Positions 45,213 to 53,964 of a stretch of DNA of 64,000 nt are shown in pieces. The DNA lies in the NCBI RefSeq assembly GCF_014200175.1, contig NZ_JACHBD010000006.1:186001-250000 (forward strand), written 5' to 3'. The stretch comes from Rhizobium lentis. GTDB taxonomy: Bacteria; Pseudomonadota; Alphaproteobacteria; Rhizobiales; Rhizobiaceae. The first letter of the stretch is position 1; the number at the start of each line of letters is the position of its first letter. A program made the position numbers and the translations under genes. Under the pieces are notes generated by a model that saw only the letters and a list, made by a program, of their open reading frames with translations, ran no database searches and was not told the origin of the DNA.

Positions 45213-45998
45213 TCAGACGCGGTGCCCAGCCGCGATGATCTTGCGCAGGAAGGTCTGCGTCCTTTCCTGCGTCGGATTGCGGAAGATGTCGCCGGGCCTG
45301 CCTTCCTCGACGATCCTGCCGCGATCGAAGAACAGCACGCGGTCGGCAAAGTCGTGGGCAAAGCCCATTTCGTGGGTGACGAGAAGCATCGTCATATCGG
45401 TCTCGGAAGCGAGCTTCCGCATGACGTTCAGCACCTCCTCGACCAGCTCCGGGTCGAGTGCCGAGGTCACCTCGTCGAACAGCATGATCTTCGGCGACAG
45501 CGCCAGCGCCCTGGCAATGGCGACGCGCTGCTTCTGCCCGCCGGAAAGCTGCGCCGGCACACTTTTCGCCTTGTCGGCTAGGCCGACCATATCGAGAAGC
45601 TCCATCGCCCGCTTCTCGGCTTGCGGCCGCTTGATTCCCTTGGTCAGCATCGGCGCCAGCGTCACGTTATCGAGGACGCATTTATGCGGGAACAGGTTGA
45701 AGTGCTGGAAGACCATGCCGATCTTTTCCCGCATGCGATGCAGGTGCCGCTCATCGGCCGCCACCAGCCCGCTGCCACCAGGCATGTGGTAGAGCTGCTC
45801 GCCGTCGACCTCGATATGGCCGCCGCTGATCGTCTCCAGCGTCATCAGGATGCGCAGGATCGTCGTCTTGCCGGAGCCTGAAGGCCCGATCAGCGCCAGC
45901 TTCTCGCCCGGCATAACATTCATCGACAGACCGTCGAGCACGGTCAGCGGACCGTATCTCTTAACGATGTTGTCGATGCGGATGATGGGCGCAGGCAT
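45213..45998 (-). CDS. ehuA: Ectoine/hydroxyectoine ABC transporter ATP-binding protein EhuA
   Basis: The 261-residue ATPase has Walker A GPSGSGKTT (38-46), Q-loop FQHFNLFPH, signature LSGGQKQR and Walker [15 protein letters not shown]. It is the first transport gene after the enuR regulator, in the canonical ehuABCD order. The 121 bp before it, following enuR, hold two ATCATG(T/A)CAATT repeats that are probably the operon control site. Confidence 0.93.
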   Translation of the reverse strand: MPAPIIRIDNIVKRYGPLTVLDGLSMNVMPGEKLALIGPSGSGKTTILRILMTLETISGGHIEVDGEQLYHMPGGSGLVAADERHLHRMREKIGMVFQHFNLFPHKCVLDNVTLAPMLTKGIKRPQAEKRAMELLDMVGLADKAKSVPAQLSGGQKQRVAIARALALSPKIMLFDEVTSALDPELVEEVLNVMRKLASETDMTMLLVTHEMGFAHDFADRVLFFDRGRIVEEGRPGDIFRNPTQERTQTFLRKIIAAGHRV

Positions 45999-46052
45999 TC
46001 ATGTCTCTCCTTGTTGAGACAAGCAATAACCTAACGATGACGGTCCACGAAA

Positions 46053-46087
46053 ATCATGTCAATTCGTAAAATAATATCATGACAATT
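46053..46087. promoter_or_regulatory. Tandem repeats upstream of ehuA, candidate EnuR operator
   Basis: ATCATGTCAATT (46053-46064) and ATCATGACAATT (46076-46087) differ at one base and start 23 bp apart, about two helical turns. They stand between enuR and ehuA in an AT-rich region. MocR/GntR regulators often bind two such direct repeats. A similar ATCATGACAA word covers the enuR start codon (47500-47509, minus strand). Confidence 0.5.
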
Positions 46088-46119
46088 ATTCTGCGCTGCC
46101 GACAAATGCAGCGCCGGCG

Positions 46120-47505
46120 TCAAATCGCGAGCAGCAGCTCTTCCGGATTTCCCTGCGCCAGCGAGGCGACAATCCCAAGTCCGGTTCGCAGCTCGCCTTC
46201 CGTCGTCGAGCCGAGCGATATGCGCACCGCTGGCGTCCAGCCATGATCGGTGGTGTGGAAGGATTTGCCCGGCGCAATCGCCACGCCGCGCAGCCTTGCC
46301 TGCGACACGAAACCATCCTCCGTATGGCTGCCGGACAGCGGCAGCCATACATGCAGGCTTTGCGGGTGCGTTCGATAGGACAGGCCGGCCAGCATCTCCG
46401 CCGCGATCGCATGGCGTCCGACAAGGGCGCGGCGCTGCCAGTTGACGAGTTCCATCGCCGTGCCATCGCTGACCCAGCGACTAGCGATCTCGGCCATGGC
46501 AGGCGTCGCCATCCAGCTGGAGACGAGATGCCGGTTGGCGACGGCGGCAACATAGCGGTCGGGCGCGACAAGGTAGCCGATCCTGAGGCCGGGAACGGTA
46601 ATCTTCGTAAAGCTCGTGACGTAAAGCGTGCGCTCCGGCGCAACGGCCGCCATCGGCGGCGCCCGGTCCTCGATCATCGGCCCGAGAATATCGTTTTCGA
46701 TGATCGCTATGTCATGCTTGGCGGCGACGGCGGCTAGCGCCCGCCGGCGCTCCGCGCTCATCAGCGCCGCCATCGGATTGATCACCGACGGCTGCAGGAA
46801 AATCGCCCGGATCGGCCCCGTTCGACAGGCCTCGTCCAGCGCTTCGGGAATCATCCCCTCCTCGTCGATTGCCAACCCTTCGAGGTGCAGGCCGAGATAG
46901 CCGCAGAGCGGCACTAGCGTATGATGGCTGATCGCCTCGGTGGCAATGGTCGAACCGGGCGGGGCGACACTCATCAGCGCCACCGTCATGCCCGAGGTCG
47001 CACCATTCGTCAGGCTGACGTTCAGCGGCGATACGTCGAGCCCGCAGCGCGCCAGCCATTCCCTGGCAACGACGCGATGGCGGGGAAAAACCATATTCGG
47101 CCGGAACGACAGGGCCGAGCTGGACGGCAGATTCTCGGAGAGCCAGCCAAAGGCTTGGCGCAGTCTTTCCAGATGGATCTGCTCGCACACCGGTTTCAGG
47201 ATCGAAAGATCGATTACCTCCCCCAGTCGTTCCGGCAGATAAGGCGGCTCCGGCTCGCGCGGCCGCGTCTGCACGAAGCTGCCGCGTCCGATCTCACCCG
47301 ATATCAGCCCCCGGCGGCTCAGCTCGTCATAGGCACGGCTCACCGTCTGCACGGAAAGATGCAAATCATCCGCCAGCTTGCGATGCGGCGGCAATTGCGT
47401 GCCGTCAGAGAGCTTGCCGTCGGTGATCGCATTGGCGATCTGCTCGGCGAGCGAGAGATAGGCAGGCCGACGGAGTTGCGAGGGATCAGGGCGCCAATTT
47501 GTCAT
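46120..47505 (-). CDS. enuR: EnuR: MocR/GntR-type regulator of ectoine use
   Basis: The 461-residue protein combines a GntR winged helix (LADDLHLSVQTVSRAYDELSRRGLI, about 45-70) with an aminotransferase-like domain; the PLP-binding Lys is in TSFTKITVPGLRIGY. This MocR/PdxR architecture adjacent to ehu-eut genes is that of EnuR, which represses the cluster and responds to ectoine-derived acetyl-diaminobutyrate through its PLP. It lies at the head of the operon, transcribed in the same direction. The start at MTNWRP was chosen over an ATG 14 codons upstream. Confidence 0.9.
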   Translation of the reverse strand: MTNWRPDPSQLRRPAYLSLAEQIANAITDGKLSDGTQLPPHRKLADDLHLSVQTVSRAYDELSRRGLISGEIGRGSFVQTRPREPEPPYLPERLGEVIDLSILKPVCEQIHLERLRQAFGWLSENLPSSSALSFRPNMVFPRHRVVAREWLARCGLDVSPLNVSLTNGATSGMTVALMSVAPPGSTIATEAISHHTLVPLCGYLGLHLEGLAIDEEGMIPEALDEACRTGPIRAIFLQPSVINPMAALMSAERRRALAAVAAKHDIAIIENDILGPMIEDRAPPMAAVAPERTLYVTSFTKITVPGLRIGYLVAPDRYVAAVANRHLVSSWMATPAMAEIASRWVSDGTAMELVNWQRRALVGRHAIAAEMLAGLSYRTHPQSLHVWLPLSGSHTEDGFVSQARLRGVAIAPGKSFHTTDHGWTPAVRISLGSTTEGELRTGLGIVASLAQGNPEELLLAI

Positions 47506-47606
47506 GATTTCAACACTGCTGAAAATCAGTTCAATTGACAATGCCAAAATGCGCTTCCATTGTCTTTTCGCCGCGTTTGAAATGATTTCTTTCTGAAGAA
47601 AGCGCC

Positions 47607-48104
47607 ATGAAGCTCGACGCCATCGACTTGCGCATCCTCGACGCCGTCCAGCACGACGGCCGCATCACCAAGCTGGCGCTGGCCGAAAAGGCCGGGCTGT
47701 CGCCGACGCCGTGCTGGATGCGGCTGCGCAAGCTCGAAAAGGCAGGGATCATTACCGGCTACCACGCCCGAATCGCCCCGCGGCGCATTGCGCCGGTGGC
47801 CAGCGTGATGATGGAAGTAACGCTCGCCAATCATCGCCAGGCCGATTTCGAGCGCTTCGAGCGCGCCGTTGCCGCAACCCCCGAGATCGTCGCCTGCTGG
47901 TCGGTCGGCGGCGGCGTCGACTATATCCTGAAAATCATGGCGGCCGATATCGACGCCTATCAGCGGCTGGTCGACGGTCTTCTCGACCGCGAACTCGGCA
48001 TCGACCGCTACTTCACCTACATCGTCACCAAGACGGTGAAGGAGGACACAGTCCTTCCGGTCTCTTCCTTCTCCGCCTCCGGGGAAGAACAGACTGTCTC
48101 GTAG
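47607..48104 (+). CDS. doeX: DoeX: AsnC/Lrp-family regulator
   Basis: The 165-residue protein has the Lrp/AsnC winged helix (LDAIDLRILDAVQHDGRITKLALAEKAGLSPTPCWMRLRKLEKAGII) and an RAM/ACT-like ligand domain with CWSVGGGVDYILKIMAADIDAYQ. It is divergent from enuR (about 100 bp between starts) and precedes doeC-doeD, the standard place of doeX in ectoine-degradation clusters. It probably controls doeCD, and perhaps itself, through the GTCT/AGAC repeats following the gene. Confidence 0.9.
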   Translation: MKLDAIDLRILDAVQHDGRITKLALAEKAGLSPTPCWMRLRKLEKAGIITGYHARIAPRRIAPVASVMMEVTLANHRQADFERFERAVAATPEIVACWSVGGGVDYILKIMAADIDAYQRLVDGLLDRELGIDRYFTYIVTKTVKEDTVLPVSSFSASGEEQTVS

Positions 48105-48147
48105 ACACTCTGTCTAGCAGACGGCCGTCCTTTAGACCGTCTGTCTC
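48092..48147. promoter_or_regulatory. Cluster of GTCT/AGAC boxes between doeX and doeC
   Basis: In 56 bp there are at least six GTCT or AGAC words, including the perfect 7-bp pair CAGACGG (48118-48124) and CCGTCTG (48137-48143). It may be a Lrp/AsnC-type binding array, or a hairpin terminator for doeX; no T-run beyond TCTCTTT follows. Confidence 0.45.
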
Positions 48148-48224
48148 TTTCCGCCTTCGGTAAAGGACAATCTCTCGTCGGCTCTTGTGGAAGACTTCAC
48201 GTCACCGCAACGAGGAGATTGGAC

Positions 48225-49721
48225 ATGACCGCCGTTTTTGCCCGCCCCGACCATCATGATGCGCTGTCACGGCTTGCCGACCGTCATCTCCTACGCGATC
48301 TCGCCTATGTCGGCGGCCGGTGGATCGCGGGGGCGACAGGCAAAAGCTTCGCTGTTGCCGATCCGGCCTCGTCAGCAACGCTGGCCTGGGTTGCGAGCCT
48401 CGATGCGGAGGAGACGGCAATGGCCATCGATGCGGCGTCGCAGGCCTTTGCCGCTTGGCGCGCGATGCTGCCGCAGCACCGCGCGGCCATCCTGCGGGAA
48501 TGGCACGCGTTGATGCTCGCCGCCAGGGAAGATCTGGCGCTGATCATGACGCTCGAACAGGGCAAGCCGCTTGCAGAAGCGCGTGGTGAGATCGACTACG
48601 CCGCCTCCTTCATCGAGTGGTATGCCGAAGAAGGCAAGCGGCTGAACGCCGAAAGCGTCACCAGCCATCTGGCCGGAGCGGAAATGATCGTGCGGCGCGA
48701 GGCGCTTGGGGTCGTCGGCGTCGTCACACCCTGGAATTTCCCTTCCGCCATGCTCACCCGCAAGGCGGGCGCAGCACTTGCCGCAGGCTGCACGGTCGTT
48801 GCCCACCCTTCTTCGGAGACGCCACTTTCGGCCCTCGCGCTTGCCGAACTCGGCGAACGGGCCGGCATTCCCGCTGGCGTCTTCAACGTGGTCACCGGCC
48901 ATGCCGCAACGATCGTCGGACGGATGTGCAGCGATAGCCGCCTGCGCGCCATGAGCTTCACCGGTTCGACCGAGGTTGGCCGCCTGATCGCCGCCCAGTG
49001 CGCGCCGACCATGAAGCGGCTGGTAATGGAACTCGGCGGGCACGCGCCGCTGATTGTCTTCGACGATGCCGATGTCGCGAAAGCCGTCGAGATCGCCGTC
49101 GGCGCCAAGTTTGCGACATCGGGCCAGGATTGCCTTGCCGCCAACCGCATTTTCGTCCAGCGGCGCATTGCCGATGCCTTCACCACGGCTTTTGCCGCGC
49201 GCATCGGCGCGCTGAAGGTCGGCGCAGGCATCGAGGCTGACAGCGAAATCGGGCCACTGATGCATGAACGCGCCGTCGTCAAGATCGAGGACCAGGTCGC
49301 TGACGCGTTGGCGCGTGGCGCCCGGCTCGTTGCCGGCGGCAGCCGCCATAGGGCCGGCCCGCTCTTCTATCAGCCGACGCTTTTGACGGATGTTCCGGCG
49401 GATGCGCTGATCATGCGGGAGGAGACTTTCGGGCCTGTGGCCGCACTTGCCACTTTCGATACGGAGGAAGAGGTCGTCGCCCGTGCCAACGATACCGAAT
49501 ATGGCCTGGTTGCCTATGTCGTCACCGAGAATGGCGCCCGCCAGATGCGCCTCGGCCGCACGCTGGAATACGGCATGGTGGCGATCAATCGCGTGAAGAT
49601 CACCGGCGGTCCCATCCCCTTCGGCGGCTGGAAGCAATCCGGCTTGGGCCGCGAGGGCTCACGCCACGGGCTCGAGGCCTTCACCGAGCTCAAATACCTC
49701 TGCATCGACACCGCCGCCTGA
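48225..49721 (+). CDS. doeC: DoeC: aldehyde dehydrogenase (aspartate semialdehyde to aspartate)
   Basis: The 498-residue protein is a canonical aldehyde dehydrogenase: Rossmann TPWNFPSAM, cofactor loop FTGSTEVGR, general base Glu in VMELGGHAPLIVF, and the catalytic Cys in ATSGQDCLAANR. It resembles succinate-semialdehyde dehydrogenases (GabD); its position next to doeD and doeX indicates DoeC, which oxidises the semialdehyde made from diaminobutyrate. The ATG has GAGGAG nine bases upstream; a TTG two codons earlier is not needed. Confidence 0.9.
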   Translation: MTAVFARPDHHDALSRLADRHLLRDLAYVGGRWIAGATGKSFAVADPASSATLAWVASLDAEETAMAIDAASQAFAAWRAMLPQHRAAILREWHALMLAAREDLALIMTLEQGKPLAEARGEIDYAASFIEWYAEEGKRLNAESVTSHLAGAEMIVRREALGVVGVVTPWNFPSAMLTRKAGAALAAGCTVVAHPSSETPLSALALAELGERAGIPAGVFNVVTGHAATIVGRMCSDSRLRAMSFTGSTEVGRLIAAQCAPTMKRLVMELGGHAPLIVFDDADVAKAVEIAVGAKFATSGQDCLAANRIFVQRRIADAFTTAFAARIGALKVGAGIEADSEIGPLMHERAVVKIEDQVADALARGARLVAGGSRHRAGPLFYQPTLLTDVPADALIMREETFGPVAALATFDTEEEVVARANDTEYGLVAYVVTENGARQMRLGRTLEYGMVAINRVKITGGPIPFGGWKQSGLGREGSRHGLEAFTELKYLCIDTAA

Positions 49722-49749
49722 GCACCCAATTTCAAGAAGAGGACAGGAC

Positions 49750-51129
49750 ATGCTCGACAAAAGCAACGAACTCACCGCCTGGGACCGCGATCACTTCTTT
49801 CACCCCTCCACCCATATGGGCATGCACGCGCGCGGCGAGACGCCGACGCGTGTCGTCGCCGAAGGGGAAGGCGTCTACATCACCGATACGAGCGGCCGCA
49901 AAAGCCTCGATGCCTTTGCCGGGCTCTATTGCGTCAATGTCGGCTACGGCCGCCAGAAGATCACTGACGCGATCGCCGAACAGGCGAAGAACCTCGCCTA
50001 TTATCACGCCTATGTCGGCCACGGTACGGAAGCCTCGATTACGCTGTCGAAGATGATCATCGACCGCGCGCCCGCCGGCATGAGCCGTGTCTATTTCGGC
50101 CTCTCGGGCTCGGACGCCAACGAGACCAACATCAAGCTCATCTGGTACTACAACAACATCCTCGGCCGCCCCGACAAGAAGAAGATCATCTCGCGCTGGC
50201 GTGGTTATCACGGCTCCGGCGTCATGACCGGCAGCCTCACCGGTCTTGCACTCTTCCACAATGCCTTCGACCTGCCGCGCGCGCCTATTCTTCATACCGA
50301 GGCGCCCTATTATTTCCGCCGCCCCGACCGGTCGATGGATGAGGAGCAGTTCTCGCAATATTGCGCCGACAGACTGGAGGAGATGATCCTCGCCGAAGGC
50401 CCCGAGACCATCGCTGCCTTCATCGGCGAACCGATCCTCGGCACCGGCGGCATCGTACCGCCGCCGCAAGGTTATTGGCAGAAGATCCAGGCCGTGCTCG
50501 ACAAATACGACATCCTGCTCGTCGCCGACGAGGTCGTCACTGGCTTCGGTCGTCTCGGCACGATGTTCGGTTCGGATCACTACGGCATGAAGCCGGACCT
50601 GATCACCATCGCCAAGGGCCTGACCTCCGCCTATGCCCCGCTTTCCGGCAGCATCGTTTCGAGCAAGATGTGGCAGGTGCTGGTGCAGGGTTCCGATGAA
50701 TTGGGAGCGATCGGCCACGGCTGGACCTATTCCGCCCATCCGATCTGCGCCGCCGCCGGCATCGCCAACCTCGAACTGATCGACGAAATGGAGATCGTCG
50801 AAAATGCCGGCACGACCGGCGCCTATTTCCGCTCGGAACTGGAGAAGGCGGTGGGCGGCCATCGCAACGTTGGCGACGTCCGGGGCGACGGCCTGATGGC
50901 TGCGGTCGAGTTCGTCGAGGACAGGGATGATCGGATATTTTTCGATCCCGGCCGCAAGATCGGCCCGCAGGTCGCCTCTGCCCTTCTCGAACGCGGCGTC
51001 ATCGGCCGCGCCATGCCACAGGGCGACATCCTCGGCTTTGCGCCGCCGCTCTGCCTAACGCGTCAGGAGGCGGACATTGTCGTCAAGGCGACAGCGGACG
51101 CGATCGAAAGCGCCTTCAAGAACATCTGA
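49750..51129 (+). CDS. doeD: DoeD: L-2,4-diaminobutyrate transaminase (class III aminotransferase)
   Basis: The 459-residue protein is a class III PLP aminotransferase: GLSGSDANETNIKL, SRWRGYHGSGVMTGSLTG, LVADEVVTGFGRLG and the Schiff-base Lys in TIAKGLTSAYAP (about 292). In the doe pathway it transaminates diaminobutyrate to aspartate semialdehyde for DoeC. It follows doeC by 28 bp with AGAGGACAGG upstream of the ATG and is followed 11 bp later by the MDR gene. Confidence 0.9.
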   Translation: MLDKSNELTAWDRDHFFHPSTHMGMHARGETPTRVVAEGEGVYITDTSGRKSLDAFAGLYCVNVGYGRQKITDAIAEQAKNLAYYHAYVGHGTEASITLSKMIIDRAPAGMSRVYFGLSGSDANETNIKLIWYYNNILGRPDKKKIISRWRGYHGSGVMTGSLTGLALFHNAFDLPRAPILHTEAPYYFRRPDRSMDEEQFSQYCADRLEEMILAEGPETIAAFIGEPILGTGGIVPPPQGYWQKIQAVLDKYDILLVADEVVTGFGRLGTMFGSDHYGMKPDLITIAKGLTSAYAPLSGSIVSSKMWQVLVQGSDELGAIGHGWTYSAHPICAAAGIANLELIDEMEIVENAGTTGAYFRSELEKAVGGHRNVGDVRGDGLMAAVEFVEDRDDRIFFDPGRKIGPQVASALLERGVIGRAMPQGDILGFAPPLCLTRQEADIVVKATADAIESAFKNI

Positions 51130-51140
51130 GGAGAAGCCGC

Positions 51141-52214
51141 ATGACGATCCCGGAAAAGATGGCAGCCGTTTTGCTCACCGGCCATGGCGGATTGGAGAAG
51201 CTCGTCTACGACCGAAACGTGCCCGTGCCGGCGCCGGCGGAGGGCGAGGTGCTGATCCGCGTCACCGCCTGCGGCATGAACAATACCGACGTTTGGGTCC
51301 GTGAGGGCGCCTATGGCACCGAGGACGACCCCTCCGCAATCTCGACCTGGCGCAGGCAGGGCAATACGCTGACATTTCCACGCATTCAGGGCACCGATAC
51401 GGTCGGCCATATCGTCAGCGTCGGCGCTGGCGTCGATCCCGTCCGCATCGGCGAGCGCGTCATGGTCGACTTCTCGATCTATAATCGCGACGACGATAGC
51501 CTCGCCGACATCGATTACATGGGTCATGGCCGTGACGGCGGCTACGCCGAATATATGGTGCTGCCGGCCGAAAACGCCCATGTCGTTTCAACCGATCTGA
51601 CCGATGTCGAGCTTGCCACCTTCTGCTGCGCCTATCTGACCGGCGAGCGCATGCTGGAGCGGGCGCGGCTTGCCGCCGGCGAACGCGTCCTCGTCACCGG
51701 CGCCTCGGGCGGCGTCGGCTCGGCGATCATCCAGCTTGCGCGCGCCCGCGGCGCCATCCCGATCGCCGTCGCCGGTCCCGGCAAGGAGGCGGCGATGCTC
51801 GAGATCGGCGCCGAAGCTGTGGTGACCCGCGGCAAGGGCGATCTGGTCGAAGCCGTCCATTCCGCCAGCTGCGGACAACCGATCGATGTCGTCGCCGACC
51901 TCGTCGGCGGGCCGCTGTTCAACGATCTCCTGAAGATCCTGCATCCCGAGGGCCGTTACACGACGGCCGGCGCGATCGCCGGGCCCGTCGTCCAGCTCGA
52001 CCTGAGGACCATGTATCTGAAGCAGCTGGAACTGCATGGATCGAGCCAGGGAAGCCGCGCCGACTTCCGCCGGCTGGTCGGCTACATCGAAAGCCGGAAG
52101 ATCCGGCCTCTCGTCGGCGGTGTCTATCCGCTGTCTGAATTCCATCGCGCCCAGACCGAGTTCATGGCGAAGAATTTCGTGGGCAAATTGGTCGTGGTGC
52201 CGGACCCAGGATAA
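51141..52214 (+). CDS. MDR-family zinc-independent alcohol dehydrogenase/quinone reductase-like protein
   Basis: The 357-residue protein has the medium-chain dehydrogenase/reductase layout: GroES-like N-terminus (VRVTACGMNNTDVWVREGAYG form) and a Rossmann domain with VTGASGGVGSAIIQLARARG. The catalytic zinc ligands of true alcohol dehydrogenases are absent (Asn and Asp near residue 47), as in quinone oxidoreductases. It is 11 bp after doeD in the same operon. It is not part of the described doe pathway; it may oxidise or reduce a side intermediate. Confidence 0.85.
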   Translation: MTIPEKMAAVLLTGHGGLEKLVYDRNVPVPAPAEGEVLIRVTACGMNNTDVWVREGAYGTEDDPSAISTWRRQGNTLTFPRIQGTDTVGHIVSVGAGVDPVRIGERVMVDFSIYNRDDDSLADIDYMGHGRDGGYAEYMVLPAENAHVVSTDLTDVELATFCCAYLTGERMLERARLAAGERVLVTGASGGVGSAIIQLARARGAIPIAVAGPGKEAAMLEIGAEAVVTRGKGDLVEAVHSASCGQPIDVVADLVGGPLFNDLLKILHPEGRYTTAGAIAGPVVQLDLRTMYLKQLELHGSSQGSRADFRRLVGYIESRKIRPLVGGVYPLSEFHRAQTEFMAKNFVGKLVVVPDPG

Positions 52215-52379
52215 GGCGAGATTTCGATCGTGCCGCTGGCGAACCTTATCGGCGCGTCGCCGTTATACGCCCATGAACAATCGTCGCGATCACATCGGCC
52301 ATTCGTTGAACCAGGCGATCTGGCGCGTCTCCGCGGCCTTGAAGGAAGCGAAACCGCCGGTCACGCCAGAAGGTCTCTG

Positions 52380-52772
52380 ATGCCGGCTGCCAAGGCGACA
52401 TACCTCACCGCTGCTGAACTCGAAAAGATTCGTCGTGCTGTGGGCATTGCACGGCTGATGGACACCGCAGTCCGACTGCCTTTCATCGGCGTACGGATCG
52501 GCGCCGATTCGGTGCTCGGCCTCCTCCCCGGCATCGGCGACGTTGCCACGTCGCTCATCGGCCTTTACATCCTCAATGAGGCCCGGCGTCTCGGCGTTCC
52601 CAACCACAAGCTCGCACGCATGGCCGTCAATCTCGGCATCGATGCGGCCGGCGGGACGGTTCCGCTGGTCGGTGATCTCTTCGACGTCTATTTCAAATCG
52701 CATCGCCGCAACGTCGGTATCATCCTCGAACATTTCGGCATCAGCGAAGACGAGCTGAACCGGAAAATCTGA
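52380..52772 (+). CDS. DUF4112 family protein
   Basis: This 130-residue protein has the DUF4112 pattern (RLMDTAVRLPFIGVRIGADSVLGLLPGIGDVATSLIGLYIL, then GGTVPLVGDLFDVYFKSHRRN), with two hydrophobic helices that could span the membrane. An AGAAGG site precedes the ATG. It is 165 bp after the MDR gene and convergent with thuB. Function unknown; such proteins are scattered in bacteria. Confidence 0.85.
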   Translation: MPAAKATYLTAAELEKIRRAVGIARLMDTAVRLPFIGVRIGADSVLGLLPGIGDVATSLIGLYILNEARRLGVPNHKLARMAVNLGIDAAGGTVPLVGDLFDVYFKSHRRNVGIILEHFGISEDELNRKI

Positions 52773-52821
52773 GAACCCTCGTCTTCACCGGCAGCTCGGA
52801 TGAGAACATGCAGCCGGCGCC

Positions 52822-53865
52822 TCAAGCCGAAACTTCGGTCAGGGCGCCCGCCGTCTTCACGGCGTGATCGAGTACGAATTGCAGCTTGGCCGCGTGGGCA
52901 AAACCCGGCTCATCCGGCTGCCCTTTTTGCACCGCTTTTGCAAATCGCTGGAAATTGGTGATAACCGGTTCGACCTCGATCTTGCGCCAGATTGCCTTGT
53001 CGGCATCGGCGCCTTCGCAGACCCTGAGGGTCGAACCTTCAGGCGTATGCACCACCTCCAGCGCGCCCTTGTCTCCATGCAGGCGCAGGCGCAATTCGTT
53101 CAGATGGCCGGTTGCCCAGCGCGTCGCATGAATGACGCCGGCCGCACCGTTTTCGAGCTCTGCCATCATCAGAAAACTGTCATTGGCATCGAGCTCATAC
53201 TCGCCGATCCGGTTCCCGGGACTCTTGTCGAACACCTTGAGATGCGATGCCGCCGCCTTGACGTCGCTTCCGGCGGCAAAGACCGCGAAGTCGAGAATGT
53301 GGATACCGACGTCGCCCAGCACGCCATTGGAGCCGTGCTTCGTCGACAGCCGCCAAAGCCATTGCGACTCCTTGGTCCAGTCGCCCCAGGCCTTCGAGAC
53401 TAGCCAGCTCTGCAGATAGGATGCTTCGAAGTGACGGATGGCGCCGAGGCGGCCGTCCAGCACCATCTTGCGCGCTGCCTGCAACGGCGCCACGTTCCGA
53501 TAGGTAAGGTTGACCATCGTGACCTTGCCGGATGCCGCGGCGGCATCGGCCATTTCCTTGGCTTCGCGGTAGTTGACCGCCAGCGGCTTCTCGCAGAGGA
53601 CATGCTTGCCCGCGGCGAGTAACTTCATCGTCGTGGAATAGTGCGCGCGATCCGGCGTGACATTGGTGACGGCGTCAAATTCTCCCCAGGCAAGGGCGTC
53701 ATCGAGCGACGTGAACGTCAGCGGGATAGTATGCCTGAGCGCGAAGGCCCGCAGCCGAACCTCATCCGTATCGACAGCGGCAACAATTTTGACGCCGGCG
53801 ATTTCCGAAAAATGCATGGCATGGGTATTTGCCCATCCTCCGGTACCGAGAATGATCAAGCGCAT
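52822..53865 (-). CDS. thuB: ThuB: Gfo/Idh/MocA-family dehydrogenase of trehalose use
   Basis: The 347-residue protein has an N-terminal Rossmann fold (LIILGTGGWANTHAMHF, residues 3-19), the Gfo/Idh/MocA motif EKPLAVNYREA with catalytic Lys near 95, and a C-terminal alpha/beta domain. In S. meliloti ThuB with ThuA converts trehalose or related disaccharides to the 3-keto form. It is the last gene of thuEFGKAB, 99 bp after thuA. GAGGA lies before the ATG. Confidence 0.9.
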   Translation of the reverse strand: MRLIILGTGGWANTHAMHFSEIAGVKIVAAVDTDEVRLRAFALRHTIPLTFTSLDDALAWGEFDAVTNVTPDRAHYSTTMKLLAAGKHVLCEKPLAVNYREAKEMADAAAASGKVTMVNLTYRNVAPLQAARKMVLDGRLGAIRHFEASYLQSWLVSKAWGDWTKESQWLWRLSTKHGSNGVLGDVGIHILDFAVFAAGSDVKAAASHLKVFDKSPGNRIGEYELDANDSFLMMAELENGAAGVIHATRWATGHLNELRLRLHGDKGALEVVHTPEGSTLRVCEGADADKAIWRKIEVEPVITNFQRFAKAVQKGQPDEPGFAHAAKLQFVLDHAVKTAGALTEVSA

Positions 53866-53964
53866 TCTTTTGTCCTCATCGTTATCCATCAAAGCGTGAG
53901 CGGCCGCGCGATCATCACGGCGTCTTGCGGGGCCAAACGGCCCCTGCCCACGGCATCTCATCTG

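Noticed and set aside
44271..45581. A 436-codon open frame on the plus strand
   Set aside because: Antisense to ehuB and ehuA, both of which are firmly identified.
48372..49637. A 421-codon open frame on the minus strand
   Set aside because: Antisense to doeC, which has all aldehyde dehydrogenase motifs.
52273..52380. A 35-codon frame whose stop overlaps the DUF4112 start (TGATG)
   Set aside because: The overlap is suggestive of coupling, but there is no ribosome-binding site and no recognisable sequence, so it is not called a gene.
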